Positions 26,481 to 38,268 of a DNA stretch of 64,000 nt are shown here, in pieces. Position 1 is the first letter of the stretch, and every line of letters starts with the position of its first letter. Source of the stretch: Latrodectus hesperus (lineage: Eukaryota; Arthropoda; Arachnida; Araneae; Theridiidae). The stretch lies in the NCBI GenBank assembly GCA_037975125.1, contig CM075851.1:76511349-76575348 (forward strand), given 5' to 3'. The translations under genes and the position numbers were made by a program. Below the pieces are notes generated by a model. It saw only the letters and a list, made by a program, of their open reading frames with translations, had not been told where the DNA came from and made no database searches.

Positions 26481-27823
26481 AATTGAAGTGAATTAGGAAA
26501 CCATGTGTTGGGCAAACAGAGTGAAAATCATGGATATTATTAATGTTGAAAAATAATTATGAAATGAAAAAAATCAAACTGTTAATATATATTTCCTAAT
26601 TACTATACTTGTATAAAGATAAAATTTAAATTTAAAATGAATTTTTTCCTAAAGCGCTTAGAATTTATACAAATCAGCAATTTATGCAAAGTTAAAATAA
26701 CATAAACATTTTATTAAAATATTTGGGAGTAACAAGTATAAATAAATTTCTGGAAATACCCTGATTTATCAAGTTTCTTTCTGAGAAATTATATGCATAA
26801 TTTCTGCCTACGTACACAAATTTAAAATTTAAATAAAAACTTTTTATTCCAGTATTAGTTTTCAAACTGAAAATTTAATTTGAGTGTGGGTGCTATTTTA
26901 CAGATAAATTTTCATAATTTGAAGTAGAAAATTTATTAATTAATTTTTTTTTCTTTAGTTTTTAATATGCATCTTTTTATTAAGTTTTACTTTAAAAAAT
27001 GATTTTGATTAGTTTGTTTGTCGCATTACGATCATTTTTGAACATGAAGGCTGATTCGAGTCATTTAAAAACGACTTTATATCATTACAAAAACAGTCGT
27101 TCGAGATGGTTCTCCTACCCAAGTAGTTGAATTCAAGATTTCACAACCAGATCAGCCTTAAATTTCTTCTGGAAAATGCATAAATAATATTTTAAATTAC
27201 ATTAAAATGTCTTTTTAAGATTTATACAAGTAAAACTAACATTTTTTCTTTTTTCACTACCCAAGGCAGTCCGGTGTTTTCAAGTTTCAAATGTGCAAAA
27301 AATTTTTATGATGAATATTTAAATTCTGTTATAAATATACAAGCGATAAATAATTCTTCATATATTGACACTAATGAATATTAGGCTCTACATTTTACTA
27401 TTTATGACGATCATTTACAGACTGTATGTAATCAATTGTTAGAGATAATTCTACCGCTTTAATTGAAAGCGGATTTTTTCCCCAGGACCGAATACGACAC
27501 TACGAAATTTATTTCAATTCACGAGAAAATTATTTTAATTGTTGAGAACTTACCATTAAATTGACTTTTTCAACATTTCAAATCTAAGAAATTAGCTCTA
27601 TCTATAAAATAATAATATAGCAAAAAGTATATAATACTGAATTATGCAATTTCGAGTTAATGCATCAATAAATAAAATATTAAAAAGTAAAAATTAAAAA
27701 GTTATTAAATAAAATATTAAAAAGTTAATTTGATAAAAGTTTTCTACTAAGCAAATTTTAATACCTTGTGCTATTCAATTATTTTTAAATAGTTTTTATT
27801 TATCTTAAATGTATTTCTCTTTT

Positions 27824-27827
<4 letters not shown>
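26481..27827. other. AT-rich noncoding DNA
   Basis: Nothing recognisable. A slightly more complex patch lies at 27030-27170. Confidence 0.6.

Positions 27828-27913
<86 letters not shown>
27828..27913. repeat. (TA)n microsatellite
   Basis: An uninterrupted TA dinucleotide tract of 86 bp. Confidence 0.98.
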
Positions 27914-27917
<4 letters not shown>

Positions 27918-28089
27918 TTATTCTAAACTAAAAAAATCATTAAAATTTCAGAAATTCCCGTATTTTTTTGAAAAAAATAGGGGAATAAACTTTTTCGTAA
28001 CATCTATCAGTTATCAAAAAACAAAATAAAAAAATCCATGAAGATATTTTTCTTTCTACGTCACTCTCCACACATATCTGAACTGAAAT

Positions 28090-28590
28090 AAATCACCAAT
28101 GTCATAAATCTTCTTTGACACCAAGCTACAATTCCTATCTTCTGCAGAGGAATCATCTACGTTTAAGGAACCATTCATTTACGTTTCGAATGTCTTTCAC
28201 TGAAAAGAAGAGTAGAAAAAGCAAACTCAATCGGCATGAAAAGAGTCAATCAAAATTTCAGGGATTGGGCTTTAGGTAATATAATGACATGGTAAGATTA
28301 AAGCCACATTTTCGGTAATCGCGGTAATGCCCAGCCATGCGTTGATGAACTTGCAGATAATGTCATGGAAAGTAATCGGCTCGTTAAACAACTCTTCTCT
28401 GCCTATAAGTCCATTGACCATCGCCAAAAGTTAGCAAAACTTACTTTTATTGGTCTTTCGTCGGATTTAACATGCAAAGTTAGCTGCAAATTGAGCACGT
28501 ATGGTAAATCACTGACGCGTACACCTGCACTTGTTCGTAATTTGACAGAATCATGCATCATTAAACTATTCCTTAATTTTGGTTTCTAAA
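28090..28590. other. Complex island 5, candidate regulatory element
   Basis: This lies directly upstream of the 5S-type SINE. It contains ACATGCAAAGTTAGCTGCAA near 28471 (POU octamer-like ATGCAAA), GTAATCGCGGTAATGCC near 28315, and several TTAAAG/ATTAAAG steps. A 74-codon frame here has no known motif. Its complexity and lack of coding signal fit a conserved noncoding element. Confidence 0.35.
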
Positions 28591-28625
28591 ATCCTCACTC
28601 TTCAGAATATTTAAATGAATTTTCT

Positions 28626-28636
28626 ATAAAACATAT
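28626..28636. repeat. Left target-site duplication of the 5S-type SINE
   Basis: ATAAAACATAT is repeated exactly at 29033-29043, directly abutting both ends of the SINE. Confidence 0.88.
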
Positions 28637-29032
28637 AGAGCTCCAGTGGCTCAGTAGCTTCACGCCGCTTCCCGTAAGCTCAGCAAAGTGAAGCATCATT
28701 TGCTGCGGGCAGTGGTTGGGAGGGTGACCACGGTGTACTCTCCTTTACTGGGTTGCTGGAGCTCTGTGGGTTGGGGACGTGTCCACGTTAATCTGTGACG
28801 TCCAAAGTCCTTCCGCTGGTGTGGTGTGGATGTGGAGAGGAGGGTGCCAGCTCAGGTGTGGCCTCGTCACCTGACCGTGGTTCAAAATTACGAGTCACCT
28901 TAATAGAGCAAAGTCGTACTTCATGGTGCTCTAATCCAAAAAAACGAAAGACGCTCTCTATTGACTTAAATTTGCATAGCCAACGGCATAGAGAGCTTGG
29001 TTTGTCCAAGTGTCACAAGTAACAACAGCAAC
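28637..29032 (+). mobile_element. Full-length SINE with a 5S rRNA-like head
   Basis: This 396-bp retroposon is flanked by a perfect 11-bp target-site duplication ATAAAACATAT (28626-28636 and 29033-29043). Its first 129 nt resemble 5S rRNA. The ends of this head can pair as a 10-bp helix I (AGAGCTCCAG with CTGGAGCTCT). A box A-like AAGCTCAGCAAAGTG at 28676-28690 matches 5S box A at 11 of 15 positions. A box C-like AGTGGTTGGGAGGGTGACC at 28711-28729 matches at 14 of 19. These promoter elements would direct RNA polymerase III. The remaining body is unrelated to 5S and ends in an AACAACAGCAACAT tail. Two other copies in this window share the body. Alignment counts were made by eye against a generic animal 5S. 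Confidence 0.82.
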
Positions 29033-29043
29033 ATAAAACATAT
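29033..29043. repeat. Right target-site duplication of the 5S-type SINE
   Basis: ATAAAACATAT is identical to 28626-28636. It follows the CAACAGCAAC-type tail. Confidence 0.88.
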
Positions 29044-30960
29044 ATCTGGCATTTAAAGGTTTTAAGAGTTAGTGTCAATAATAAGGATTTAAATGGATTT
29101 TCATTTAAATTCGAAATACAAAAAGTTAACCATAATTTTTTTTTATTTTGTAGTTATACAAATAAAATCATTTTGTGTTATATTTTGATGTTTTGATTGA
29201 TTTGTTTGTCGCTCCTCAATGTTGTATTTGCCGTCCTTTTCTTAAAACATAAAATTAATCCTCCGGAAGTTTTTCAGAATTTATGCAACCATAAGAAAAC
29301 AAAAATATTTTATTAAAGTATTACTAGCTATTTAGAATAAAGTCTACAGTTTAAAATGATCACCAAAGCACTGCAATTATTATCGTTCTAGGTGTAAAAT
29401 TCCTGATCCCATAAAATGTAGAACAATTTTTATATTTGGTAGAGTGCTCATTTGAGAGCTTATTAAAATAAAGCTGCTAATACCATACTGAAAAAGAGGA
29501 GGGTCAATTAAATAGAGATATGGTGTTTTCTTATTTGTAATTTAATATTAATAGTTAGATAATATTTATAAATAATATAGATGTACAAAAGAAAAGATCG
29601 AGTGCATAACAATTTATAAAATGTTATATTTCGTACCATAAGAGTTTCCTAAATTCCGTAACCTAAGAAGCTGAAAGTTTTGTCTACAGGCAAAATCCAG
29701 TAATACAGCTCCAAACCACACATATTATATTAAAAATATGATATCAATATATTCGCTAAAACTCCTATTTAAAGGAAATAATATTAAAATACTTTAACAA
29801 ATTTATGATTCTAATAATTCAAATGGTAAAAATATTATCTTAATCAAAACTTGATAAATCTTACTAATAAAACCGGCCATGGTTACGCCACATATTTTTT
29901 GAGGCAAATACTTTAGGATATTGTAGACCAAACAAATAATCAATTGTTTGAATAATATTCCTTAGAATTTGACTAATCTGTGTTATCAAAAGTCAATCTC
30001 ATCATAAAATTTGTCGTAATAAAATTAGACTTAGCAACCAATAAATATAAAATTCTTTCTAAATCAGCTGAATTAGGTAAGTAGCTTGCTTGCTTACAGG
30101 TCTTGTTTGCACGTGAGAGTTAGTTGGATTTTGACACACTTTAAAATGGATTCGAAACCATTATAAACTTTATCGCTGGAAGTGAGAATCAAGCTCATAA
30201 CTTATTGAATTGAGACCACACAACTGACTTTTCAAACAATCCTTCATTTTTAACAAGTAATCTTTCTAGTAATCTTAAAAATTTTCTAGTAATCGAAAGC
30301 ACAACTGAAGCTGAAAATTTATCAATGAACAGATTGCAAGCTGTTAAATAATCAAAAGCATGTATCTAAAAAGTATAAAAGCCAAATATGAATACATATA
30401 CATCGTGCTTATAAATATTTTTAATGTTTTGCTTAACTTACAATGAGTTTATTATTTCATTTAATTTTCTTTCTTGCTTTCATAAGTCACAACGCTTAGA
30501 AGAGGTTATAAATCATTTGTTCAGTTAAGAAATAAAATACACAATTCTGGTAAATTTCAAATCTTCTTTTATCCGTTTCATATCCAATTGAAATGATCAT
30601 AATTTTTCATTTCACCTTTCACTAAATCTTTGTTTCTTCTATAGATGTTTTGAAGTGGAATCGTTAAATTTACGAAAATCATGTTTTTTTAGGCAGGAAA
30701 ACAAGGAGTGAACAGTGACAAAAATTCCTTCCTCTTTTTGTCATCAAAACAGTAATTCGGAAAAACGATGAAGAACCAGTGAAAAACAGTGTTTCTTACA
30801 AGAAAAAAAAATCCTTTGAGAAAATGTAACTCTGTAATTGTGGATCTATAGAAAAATATGAATTATCCATAAACTTTATCGATGTTTTTGTTAGTAATTT
30901 AATCCAAATCTGTCATATGGAAAGTGGTTAAATGCTACATCATTTCAATACATAAATGTA
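29044..30960. other. AT-rich noncoding DNA
   Basis: Nothing recognisable beyond low-complexity A/T sequence. Confidence 0.6.
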
Positions 30961-31050
30961 GTTGTTGTTACTTTTATGACACTTGGACAAGTCAAGCTAG
31001 CTATGCCTTGGCTATGCGAATTTAAGTTAATAGGGTGCATCTTTCGTTTA
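30961..31050 (-). mobile_element. 3' fragment of the 5S-type SINE
   Basis: Read on the minus strand, this matches the last ~95 bases of the full-length copy, including AACGAAAGA, TTGCATAGCCAA-like, TTGTCCAAGTGTCA and the GTAACAACA tail. A 3'-only fragment is typical of 5'-truncated retroposition. Confidence 0.82.
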
Positions 31051-31074
31051 ACAAAACACACAAAGGTGAAAGTA

Positions 31075-31345
31075 CATCTTTGTTCTTTTTAAATCTTCCG
31101 ATAGATGGCACCACCAAAGGATCCACTCCCTCAATTTCAGCATTGATCTAAAGGGAGAGGTAATTTTTTCCAGACCATTGCACCCATGGTAACTTATTAA
31201 CGACCGACCACAGGACTTTCAATTTCACGGATTTAACGAACGCGTATATCGCATATACTCGAAGGGTCTTTTGCGGCATTGGGAATTGAACCCCACCTTT
31301 CTAGACGGAAGGCCGATGCGAATGTAGTACATTATATATACATCA
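31075..31345 (-). mobile_element. tRNA-derived SINE, minus strand
   Basis: On the minus strand a box B-like GGGGTTCAATTCCC lies at 31281-31294, preceded by a degraded tRNA 5' half. It is followed by ~200 bp of moderately GC-rich body ending near GGTGCCATCTATCGG at about 31100-31114. The boundaries are approximate. Confidence 0.5.
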
Positions 31346-32169
31346 TTACTACACAAATTGCTTGGTATTTAAAAGTTATGTAATCTAGAACACTTTTCTA
31401 TTATAGTGTGAAAATTTAATTAAAGTACAGCAAAATTTAAATTAGAGAAGTCCTCCAAAATTTTTAAAATAACGATGCAATTTTAAAATGAATAATCTGT
31501 AACAAATACTAAATTCTTGTCTAGTTATTATCAGTTACATAATGCATTATCTAAAATATATTTATTATGAAAATATAAGGAATGCAGTAACATATAAAAT
31601 TCTATAGAAAGTAAAATTTTCTCAATAAAGTTAACCATTACCTTCAAATTAATTTTAATCCATCAATTATGTTTCAAAAACAAGAATTCAAGTGGTCAAC
31701 CAAGCAAGTGATGTCAAACTTATTCTATGAGGACTTAAGTATAGATAACATCTGTCGCACAATGGGATTAGAGTTTGACGAAAACAATAATATGTGCTTA
31801 ACCATTCATGCGGAAACAAAATTAATGTCAGCTGCACAGTTATGCTTACGATTATGCTTAAGTAAAATGAAGCTTCAAAAAAATACCATCGTTTATATTT
31901 AAGTTTTGAATGAAACAATAGTTTAGTTAAACTCTCCTTAATAAATGACAGCAAATAAGTTTCAAATTATTTAAATAAATTCATATCAAATTTTTATCAT
32001 ATTTAACCTAGTTTGTAAAATAAAAGGAACAGAGTCTGAATACAGTATCAAGGTGTAGCATTTGAAAAATAGAACATATAAAGTATGAGCACTTTTCAAT
32101 ATACCAGAAATTTTTTTCTCTTTCAAACGAATAGATCATTTTCAATAAATTTATGACTCATTATTCATT
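31346..32169. other. AT-rich noncoding DNA with one unassigned small frame
   Basis: A 77-codon frame at 31669-31902 (+) begins with ATG in ordinary sequence and has a mixed composition. I recognise no family in it, and its length is not exceptional here. Confidence 0.5.
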
Positions 32170-32480
32170 TCTTTTTCGGAGGATTTAGTGCGCATTTACG
32201 TGTCGCAAGGACAAAAATGAGAGAATCTTACACGAATTAGAAATTTATCATCCCTCTTTTGCCATTTTATAGAATCTTAGACACAATAAACAAAGAAGAT
32301 TTTCTTTTCCGACCGGGTATATTAAAATTTCCAAGCAGCGAGATCAAGTCATCATTTGATTTTTTTTCATGGTTACAATTAAATTGTGTTCCCAATCTTT
32401 GTTGTTGATTTTTATCTGGCTGGATATTTGATAAAGCTTTTATCATTGATCATATTTTTAATAATCATGCTATTTTTAAT
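32170..32480. other. Complex island 6
   Basis: This begins with one copy of the dispersed GTGTCGCAAGG motif and continues with AACAAAG-type and TGATAAAGC-type steps. No coding signal. It may be partly a decayed repeat. Confidence 0.3.
32191..32220 (+). repeat. Dispersed motif, weaker copy
   Basis: CGCATTTACGTGTCGCAAGG shares the GTGTCGCAAGG core. Confidence 0.45.
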
Positions 32481-35400
32481 GAATACGTTTTTATCATTTG
32501 CTGAATACTTGAAAACTCGAAACTTTGAATAGTTCATAAAGATGCAGATTTATTTTTTGAAATTTAATGACTTATACACAATAATCTTGCTTATCTAAAA
32601 CAAATTTTCAGTTAAAATCAATTAAATTGCTATTTTAATATTAAGTTTGAATAAATAATTTTTTTGTGAAAATAATTTTAATAATTTAAATATGTACCTA
32701 ATTTATTTGTAATCTAATTACTTTTCTTAATTTTATAGAAAAATAACATATAATATTAACATATTAATATTTAAGTAGAGATCAATTATACTCAACATAG
32801 GAATGATTGAAAAGCAAGAGGTTTGTAAAATCCAACAAAAAGTGCTGTGGATGAAAACTAAAATTTTATAATGTAGTTTAACGAATTAATGTTCTTAGGT
32901 GGAAATATATGTTCAGGTATATAAAATTTTCTCAAACAACATCAAATAAATAATCACATTCTGATATGAATATCTATCACATCTTTGTTCACTTAGTTTG
33001 TTTCTCTATGAGATGTTCTATGAGAAAAGACAACATAATGTGTTAAAAATTACTGGCGCCACACCACACTTATTATTACCATTATATTAGTAGTTGCAAT
33101 GCAAAATATCGATTAAATGAAAACGTTGTAATGATTTGATTTTTGTATGGAAATGATATTTGGAGAGCTTCACCCCTCCCCCTTCTAATGATTAGATTTT
33201 CTAATGTAATTTGGATAAAGTTATATTTGGTAAAACTTGATATATTTAAGATTATATAAAGGAATTTAGGAGATGGTAAGCATTTATAAATTAAACTACC
33301 TGGATAACTGATTACTTTACAATTATAAAATTTGATATTATATTAATTAATAAATAATAATGTGTAAATTTACACAACATTGAAATAAGAACAATGTTAA
33401 GAACTATAAAATTTTTAAACAATACTCTGAACAAATCATAAAACTAAAAAATAATTTCTAAATAATAATAGTAGAATAGAAAATGATCTGTTGATGATAA
33501 CCTGGTACGTTACTTAACCGAATGTAATCTGACTTATTCTAAACATAAACACGCATATCCCTCACCTTAATATTTGAATTTTCACCCATGGATAGAAAAG
33601 CAAGAATACATCACAGGTAATAAAGCACAAAATTAAAAAAAAAAACGTTGATTTATAGAAATAATCAACAATTCGGACGATGAAGAAATTACATTATATC
33701 TTAAGGAAGCCTTCAATTGAAAGAGTATTTCGAAACGTATGAATTCCAAGGTCATTTACCAAAACTAAATAAAAATAAAATGATGCTATAAATAATTTTA
33801 CCTCTTATCTGTGCATCTACATTATGTTATAATAAAATACAGGCATTTTTCTTTTTTTTAAAGAGAGTTCTGCACTTTTTCAATCTTTATTATCATCAAA
33901 TAATTAACCAGTTACTCTTTTCAATTGGCTTACGTCTATGAAGATGTTTGCAGGTATACAAAATCCTCCAATATGTCCTTGAAATTGCTTTATGTATTGC
34001 CTTTCATTTATAACAATAGCTAATTTATTGGAAAAACATTTCTTAAAGCATTATTGTGTTTAAAAGATCATTATGAAAAAATATAAATGCTTAGTGGTTA
34101 TCAAAATATTATTGGTTATTTTTTCTAACACATTTCATAAGTAAAATAAACATTTTAAACATATAAATTTGGAATAAATAGCCAGTTACTAATATGTAAA
34201 CCAGACATAATTATTAATTTTATTGAATTTCCTTAAAAATTATTATTTTTTCAGAATGATCTGTTATAGTAGCTTCAATAGTTCCTCCAAATTTTTTATT
34301 GAGCGCGTTGAATATATGTATTTAGGTAATATTTAGTGTTGCCAAAGTGTGATATTGGTTCACAGATGTGTTATTTTAACAAAAATAGTGTATGTAATTC
34401 TGATTTTACAAATGTTTCAATTCTATATAAATTTATAAAATTATTCGGTAAGGTTAAAAGATGTATTCTCAATAACTAATGCCCTAAATTATTCAATTTT
34501 GAAAACAAAATAATCTAATTTATCCCATAACACACAATTGTTTATTTTTTAAAACAAAAAGGCTATTTTTAAATATAACATTTTATAAAGTAGTAAAGCC
34601 AAATTTTTCTATGCTACTGTAAACAAATAAAATGAATAAGCATTTTGAAAATATGTTGAAATATATATGTATGATTTTTTAATTATGTGTGAAAAACGAA
34701 TAAATTTAATTAAGAAACGTCTAAATATTACGATTATAGAAATGGGAAAATTCTACATATGAAATAGCTAGCTTAAATAATCAAAGAGGAAAAATTCAGT
34801 TGAAATTTTGAACTAGAGGCATATACTGTTTAATTTATTTTCGTCCCAATCAGGTACTTTTTAAGATAGAAAATAAGTTAGATCAGTAGAAAAAGAATCA
34901 ATATTTTTTTCGTAGCTAGTAGAAAATCATTCATTTGATTTCCTTATATACTTTTTTATTATGCTTCCGATATTATGAGATGCCAAAACGAAAATTTATA
35001 CGAAACAGAATACTTTTTTCTAGTTGTTAAGTATTTTTTTGTATCAAAGATTGAATAAATGTTTTTTAAGGTATATAAGATGGCTTTTTATGATTTAATT
35101 ATTAGATTCAAACTCTTTTGAGCAAAAAAAATGATATTTAAATTTACTGCCCAGTTATCAAAGGATAAATAAGTGATGGTTGTTAGGTTATTAATTTTTG
35201 GTGTATCCTAATATTTTTCCGAAATCCATCGGCGATGAAAATATTTTAAGTAAAAACTTTTTATCTGTAAATTTTTTTATCCTCAATTCACACTGATGTT
35301 TCGATCTTCAAAAGATTTTTATAGCAATATTTTCGATATCTTTTTTATTAAATTATATAAAATTTTAATTTCAATTTAAAATTTCATAAAAAACAACTGC

Positions 35401-35529
35401 CAGGAATTGTTATATAGTATGAATCTTTTAAGATGAAACCTTGACAAAAATGTTTAAGAAAATGCCTAGAGTTTTTATAATTAACAATCTTATAATAAAT
35501 AGTGATTTATAATTAGATTTATAATTAGA
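32481..35529. other. AT-rich noncoding DNA
   Basis: Nothing recognisable. Confidence 0.6.
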
Positions 35530-36130
35530 ATCAGGAATGCCATATGTCGACTCCTCAGTAGAGTCCCGTTTCTGAATGCATCATTCTGTTAGCCAGATGC
35601 ACCATAAGATGGTCTGGAGACTCAGAGGCGAGCATTTGTCCTTTGATTACATTCGATAATGTCATAGTAGTCCTGAATTTGCTGTGATGGTATAGACAGC
35701 CATTATGTATTAGACATGATCATCTTTTACTCAGATCAAAATTATTTGTACGAAAATCTGTACGATTCCGATATATAAAGCCTTGTTGCTGTGTTCTGTT
35801 TTCTCGAAACCTGTGAAACATTATCTTTCAAAAGAAAATGCAAGAGCACATGTAAAATATCGTATTTTGGTCTCCTTTGATTCAAAAGTACTCGACAGTT
35901 TACCAAGTCTACTTCGTCTCAGATCTCTTATCAACTAAAAACAACTGGCAATGAATTGCTAGAAGAGTATACAGCTGCTCTTCTCCAGTTACTACGTTTG
36001 ATGAAGTATGGCACACACTTGAAGCAACGTGGATAAGCTGCTCGTTTCTGTTCGCCAAACTCCATTTCACTTCATTCCTAATCACAAAAGGAGAAGTAAC
36101 TGTTCCTTTCGCATACCAGTAAACCCAAAA
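35530..36130. other. Complex island 7
   Basis: A more varied sequence upstream of a TA microsatellite, with small frames on both strands and no recognised domain. It includes a short inverted pair GACTC...GAGTC near 35549-35565. Confidence 0.3.
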
Positions 36131-36152
36131 ATTAATTCTAAATTTAATCATT

Positions 36153-36154
<2 letters not shown>

Positions 36155-36234
<80 letters not shown>
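36155..36234. repeat. (TA)n microsatellite
   Basis: An uninterrupted TA dinucleotide tract of 80 bp. It lies at the 3' side of a complex island. Confidence 0.98.
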
Positions 36235-36240
<6 letters not shown>

Positions 36241-36390
36241 TCTAGGTAAATTTTTCTTATTTCCTTTTCCTTCATTGTGTTACAATTTCAACTGTCAACA
36301 AAATATATTTATACAATTTATACAAATCGAATGAAATGTTATGCGATTTTGTATTCACGGATTAAAACAATTCTATACCTTACTTTTCTG

Positions 36391-36599
36391 AGTTCTAGGT
36401 AAATTTAAAAACAATACATTCCCTAATAATCGTGATAATCTCATGATTAAATCAATAAATAATTAAGTCAATAATCTTATAACTAAACATAATTAATCTT
36501 TTTTAAGTTCTAGGTAAGTTTAACACTACATTTCCATAATAACAAAAAATAAATCATGATAATCTCATAATTAAGTCAATAAATGCAAACCAATAATCC
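36391..36599 (+). repeat. Two diverged direct repeats starting AGTTCTAGGTAA
   Basis: Copy 1 is 36391-36476 and copy 2 is 36506-36599. Both run from AGTTCTAGGTAA or AGTTCTAGGTAAG through GATAATCTCATRATTAA to CAATAATC. The same first phrase also occurs once at 36238, directly after the TA microsatellite. Confidence 0.75.
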
Positions 36600-37990
36600 A
36601 TACTGAGATAACCAAAAATGTGCAGAATCTTTATTTAACAAGTAGAGATATAGCATAATTTGGATAAAAAAATAATTTCTGATAACTTGGAATAAAAATA
36701 TTAATTAACAATAGTTTAAGAATCTTAAAGTAAATCAATTTAGGAATCAAATATTGCCAAAATTTAAGTTATAATATTTCATATTGACAGAAGTATTTAC
36801 ATTAATGTTATCAAGTTAAAGGTATAAATAATAAACATTTCCTAGACATTTTATTTACACCATTTTATTTAAATTTGCTCTGCTTTTGGTGTATTTTATA
36901 TTACACAAAAACATTTAAGTCAATAAATTCCATATGTTGGGTGAATATATTTTACCTTGTAAATATTTTGATGGGCCGAAATTCAAAATGATACAAATCA
37001 TTATGAATTATACATATTATGAGAATAAAATATTTTTAATAAAAAAATATAATTTGTTTTTAAATATTATATATTAATTTTAAGCAAAATTCAAATATTT
37101 TTTGTTTTCGAAAGTACACGTTATATCTTATATTTTATTAGTTTTTCTTAGTTTTATCTTACTCCATCTAAAAGTATCATGTGTACATAAAAACTTACCC
37201 ACTGAAATATTTAAATTCGCATATTTTTATTTGATGTAAAACCAATTTTTAGATTGTTATAGGATATCACAATCTCTTATTGAATTGGTTTTATGTAAAT
37301 CAAGAAATTCATTGTAATGTAGGAGTCACCTTTTAAGCTCTTTACGAATTTATTATCTGGTTTATAAACAATAACTATAATTAAACAAAAAATTATTTTA
37401 GTTCATGAATCAATATTTACAGCTAACCAGTGTAAATCAAGCTGCATATTTATGCAATTTAATCTAAGTTTAAAATGTCATATGTTTAAATATACAGATT
37501 ATAAATTCTAATCAGCGAATCTTACGTGGGTAGAAATATGACTTTTCTGAAAGAAGCCTGCAGCGCATTCTAATTTTCTTGGCAAATGATTTTGAATGAC
37601 AATTCATGGAACACAATGTTATTCTCGGACTGTTTCCTGATTTTAAAAAATAGGACGCCATCACCAACTTTAAATTTATTTCCATTAAACTGGAGGAATT
37701 AAGTAAGTGTAAATTGCAGGAAATTCATCGTTTTACTGCCCGAGGAGGTGTTAGTATTATCATAAAATTTTGATTATAATCCTATTTATAAAAGTGCTAT
37801 GGATATAAAATACTACGGCTTAGTAGAAGATGAAATAAAAGCATATATCCGTAATAAATATCTTTATATTAATGAAATAATAGGAAAATTTTAAAAGAGT
37901 GAGCGTTTAAATTCTTATTTTGAATATTTAAAAAACTAATAAATGTATTGAAAAAATCTATATTTAATGTTAAAATAATTAAATAACAAC
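36600..37990. other. AT-rich noncoding DNA
   Basis: No gene. A loose inverted pair GTAAAACCAATT / AATTGGTTTTA lies at about 37236-37293. It ends at the Gypsy insertion site. Confidence 0.6.
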
Positions 37991-38268
37991 TGTAGCGTGT
38001 AGCATGTAGCTGGTTTAATAGGAACAAAGAAATAGGTTCCTTAAATAGCTCAAAATATTTTATTACAATTTTAGGTACAATTTGAGCACAACACAGATAC
38101 ACACAGATACTACAAATAATACTAAATAACAACTAAAACATTTAAATTTGAAGAAAAGAAAATAAACATGAGAGTCATATGGACATGTCTCATACCGTCG
38201 GTTGTTGGAGAGGGACTGCCTTCTCGTTGACGATGCCATGGGTGGCGCTGCAGATAGAGGGCGCTACA
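37991..38268 (-). repeat. 3' LTR of the Gypsy element
   Basis: This 278-bp long terminal repeat is the partner of 44274-44551. The stop codon of the displaced integrase frame (TAG, 38264-38266) lies inside the first bases of this LTR, so coding and LTR overlap by a few bases. The flank 37987-37990 is CAAC, matching the duplication after the other LTR. Confidence 0.96.

Noticed and set aside
28637..28765. A functional 5S rRNA gene
   Set aside because: It is too diverged, is continuous with a non-5S body, and is flanked by target-site duplications, so it is a retroposon head.
31669..31902. 77-codon frame with mixed composition
   Set aside because: Possibly an exon, but no family is recognised and no splice context stands out.
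37869..38132. Frame repeated at 44203-44415 (same start of protein)
   Set aside because: Both are the same LTR sequence read in a non-functional frame.
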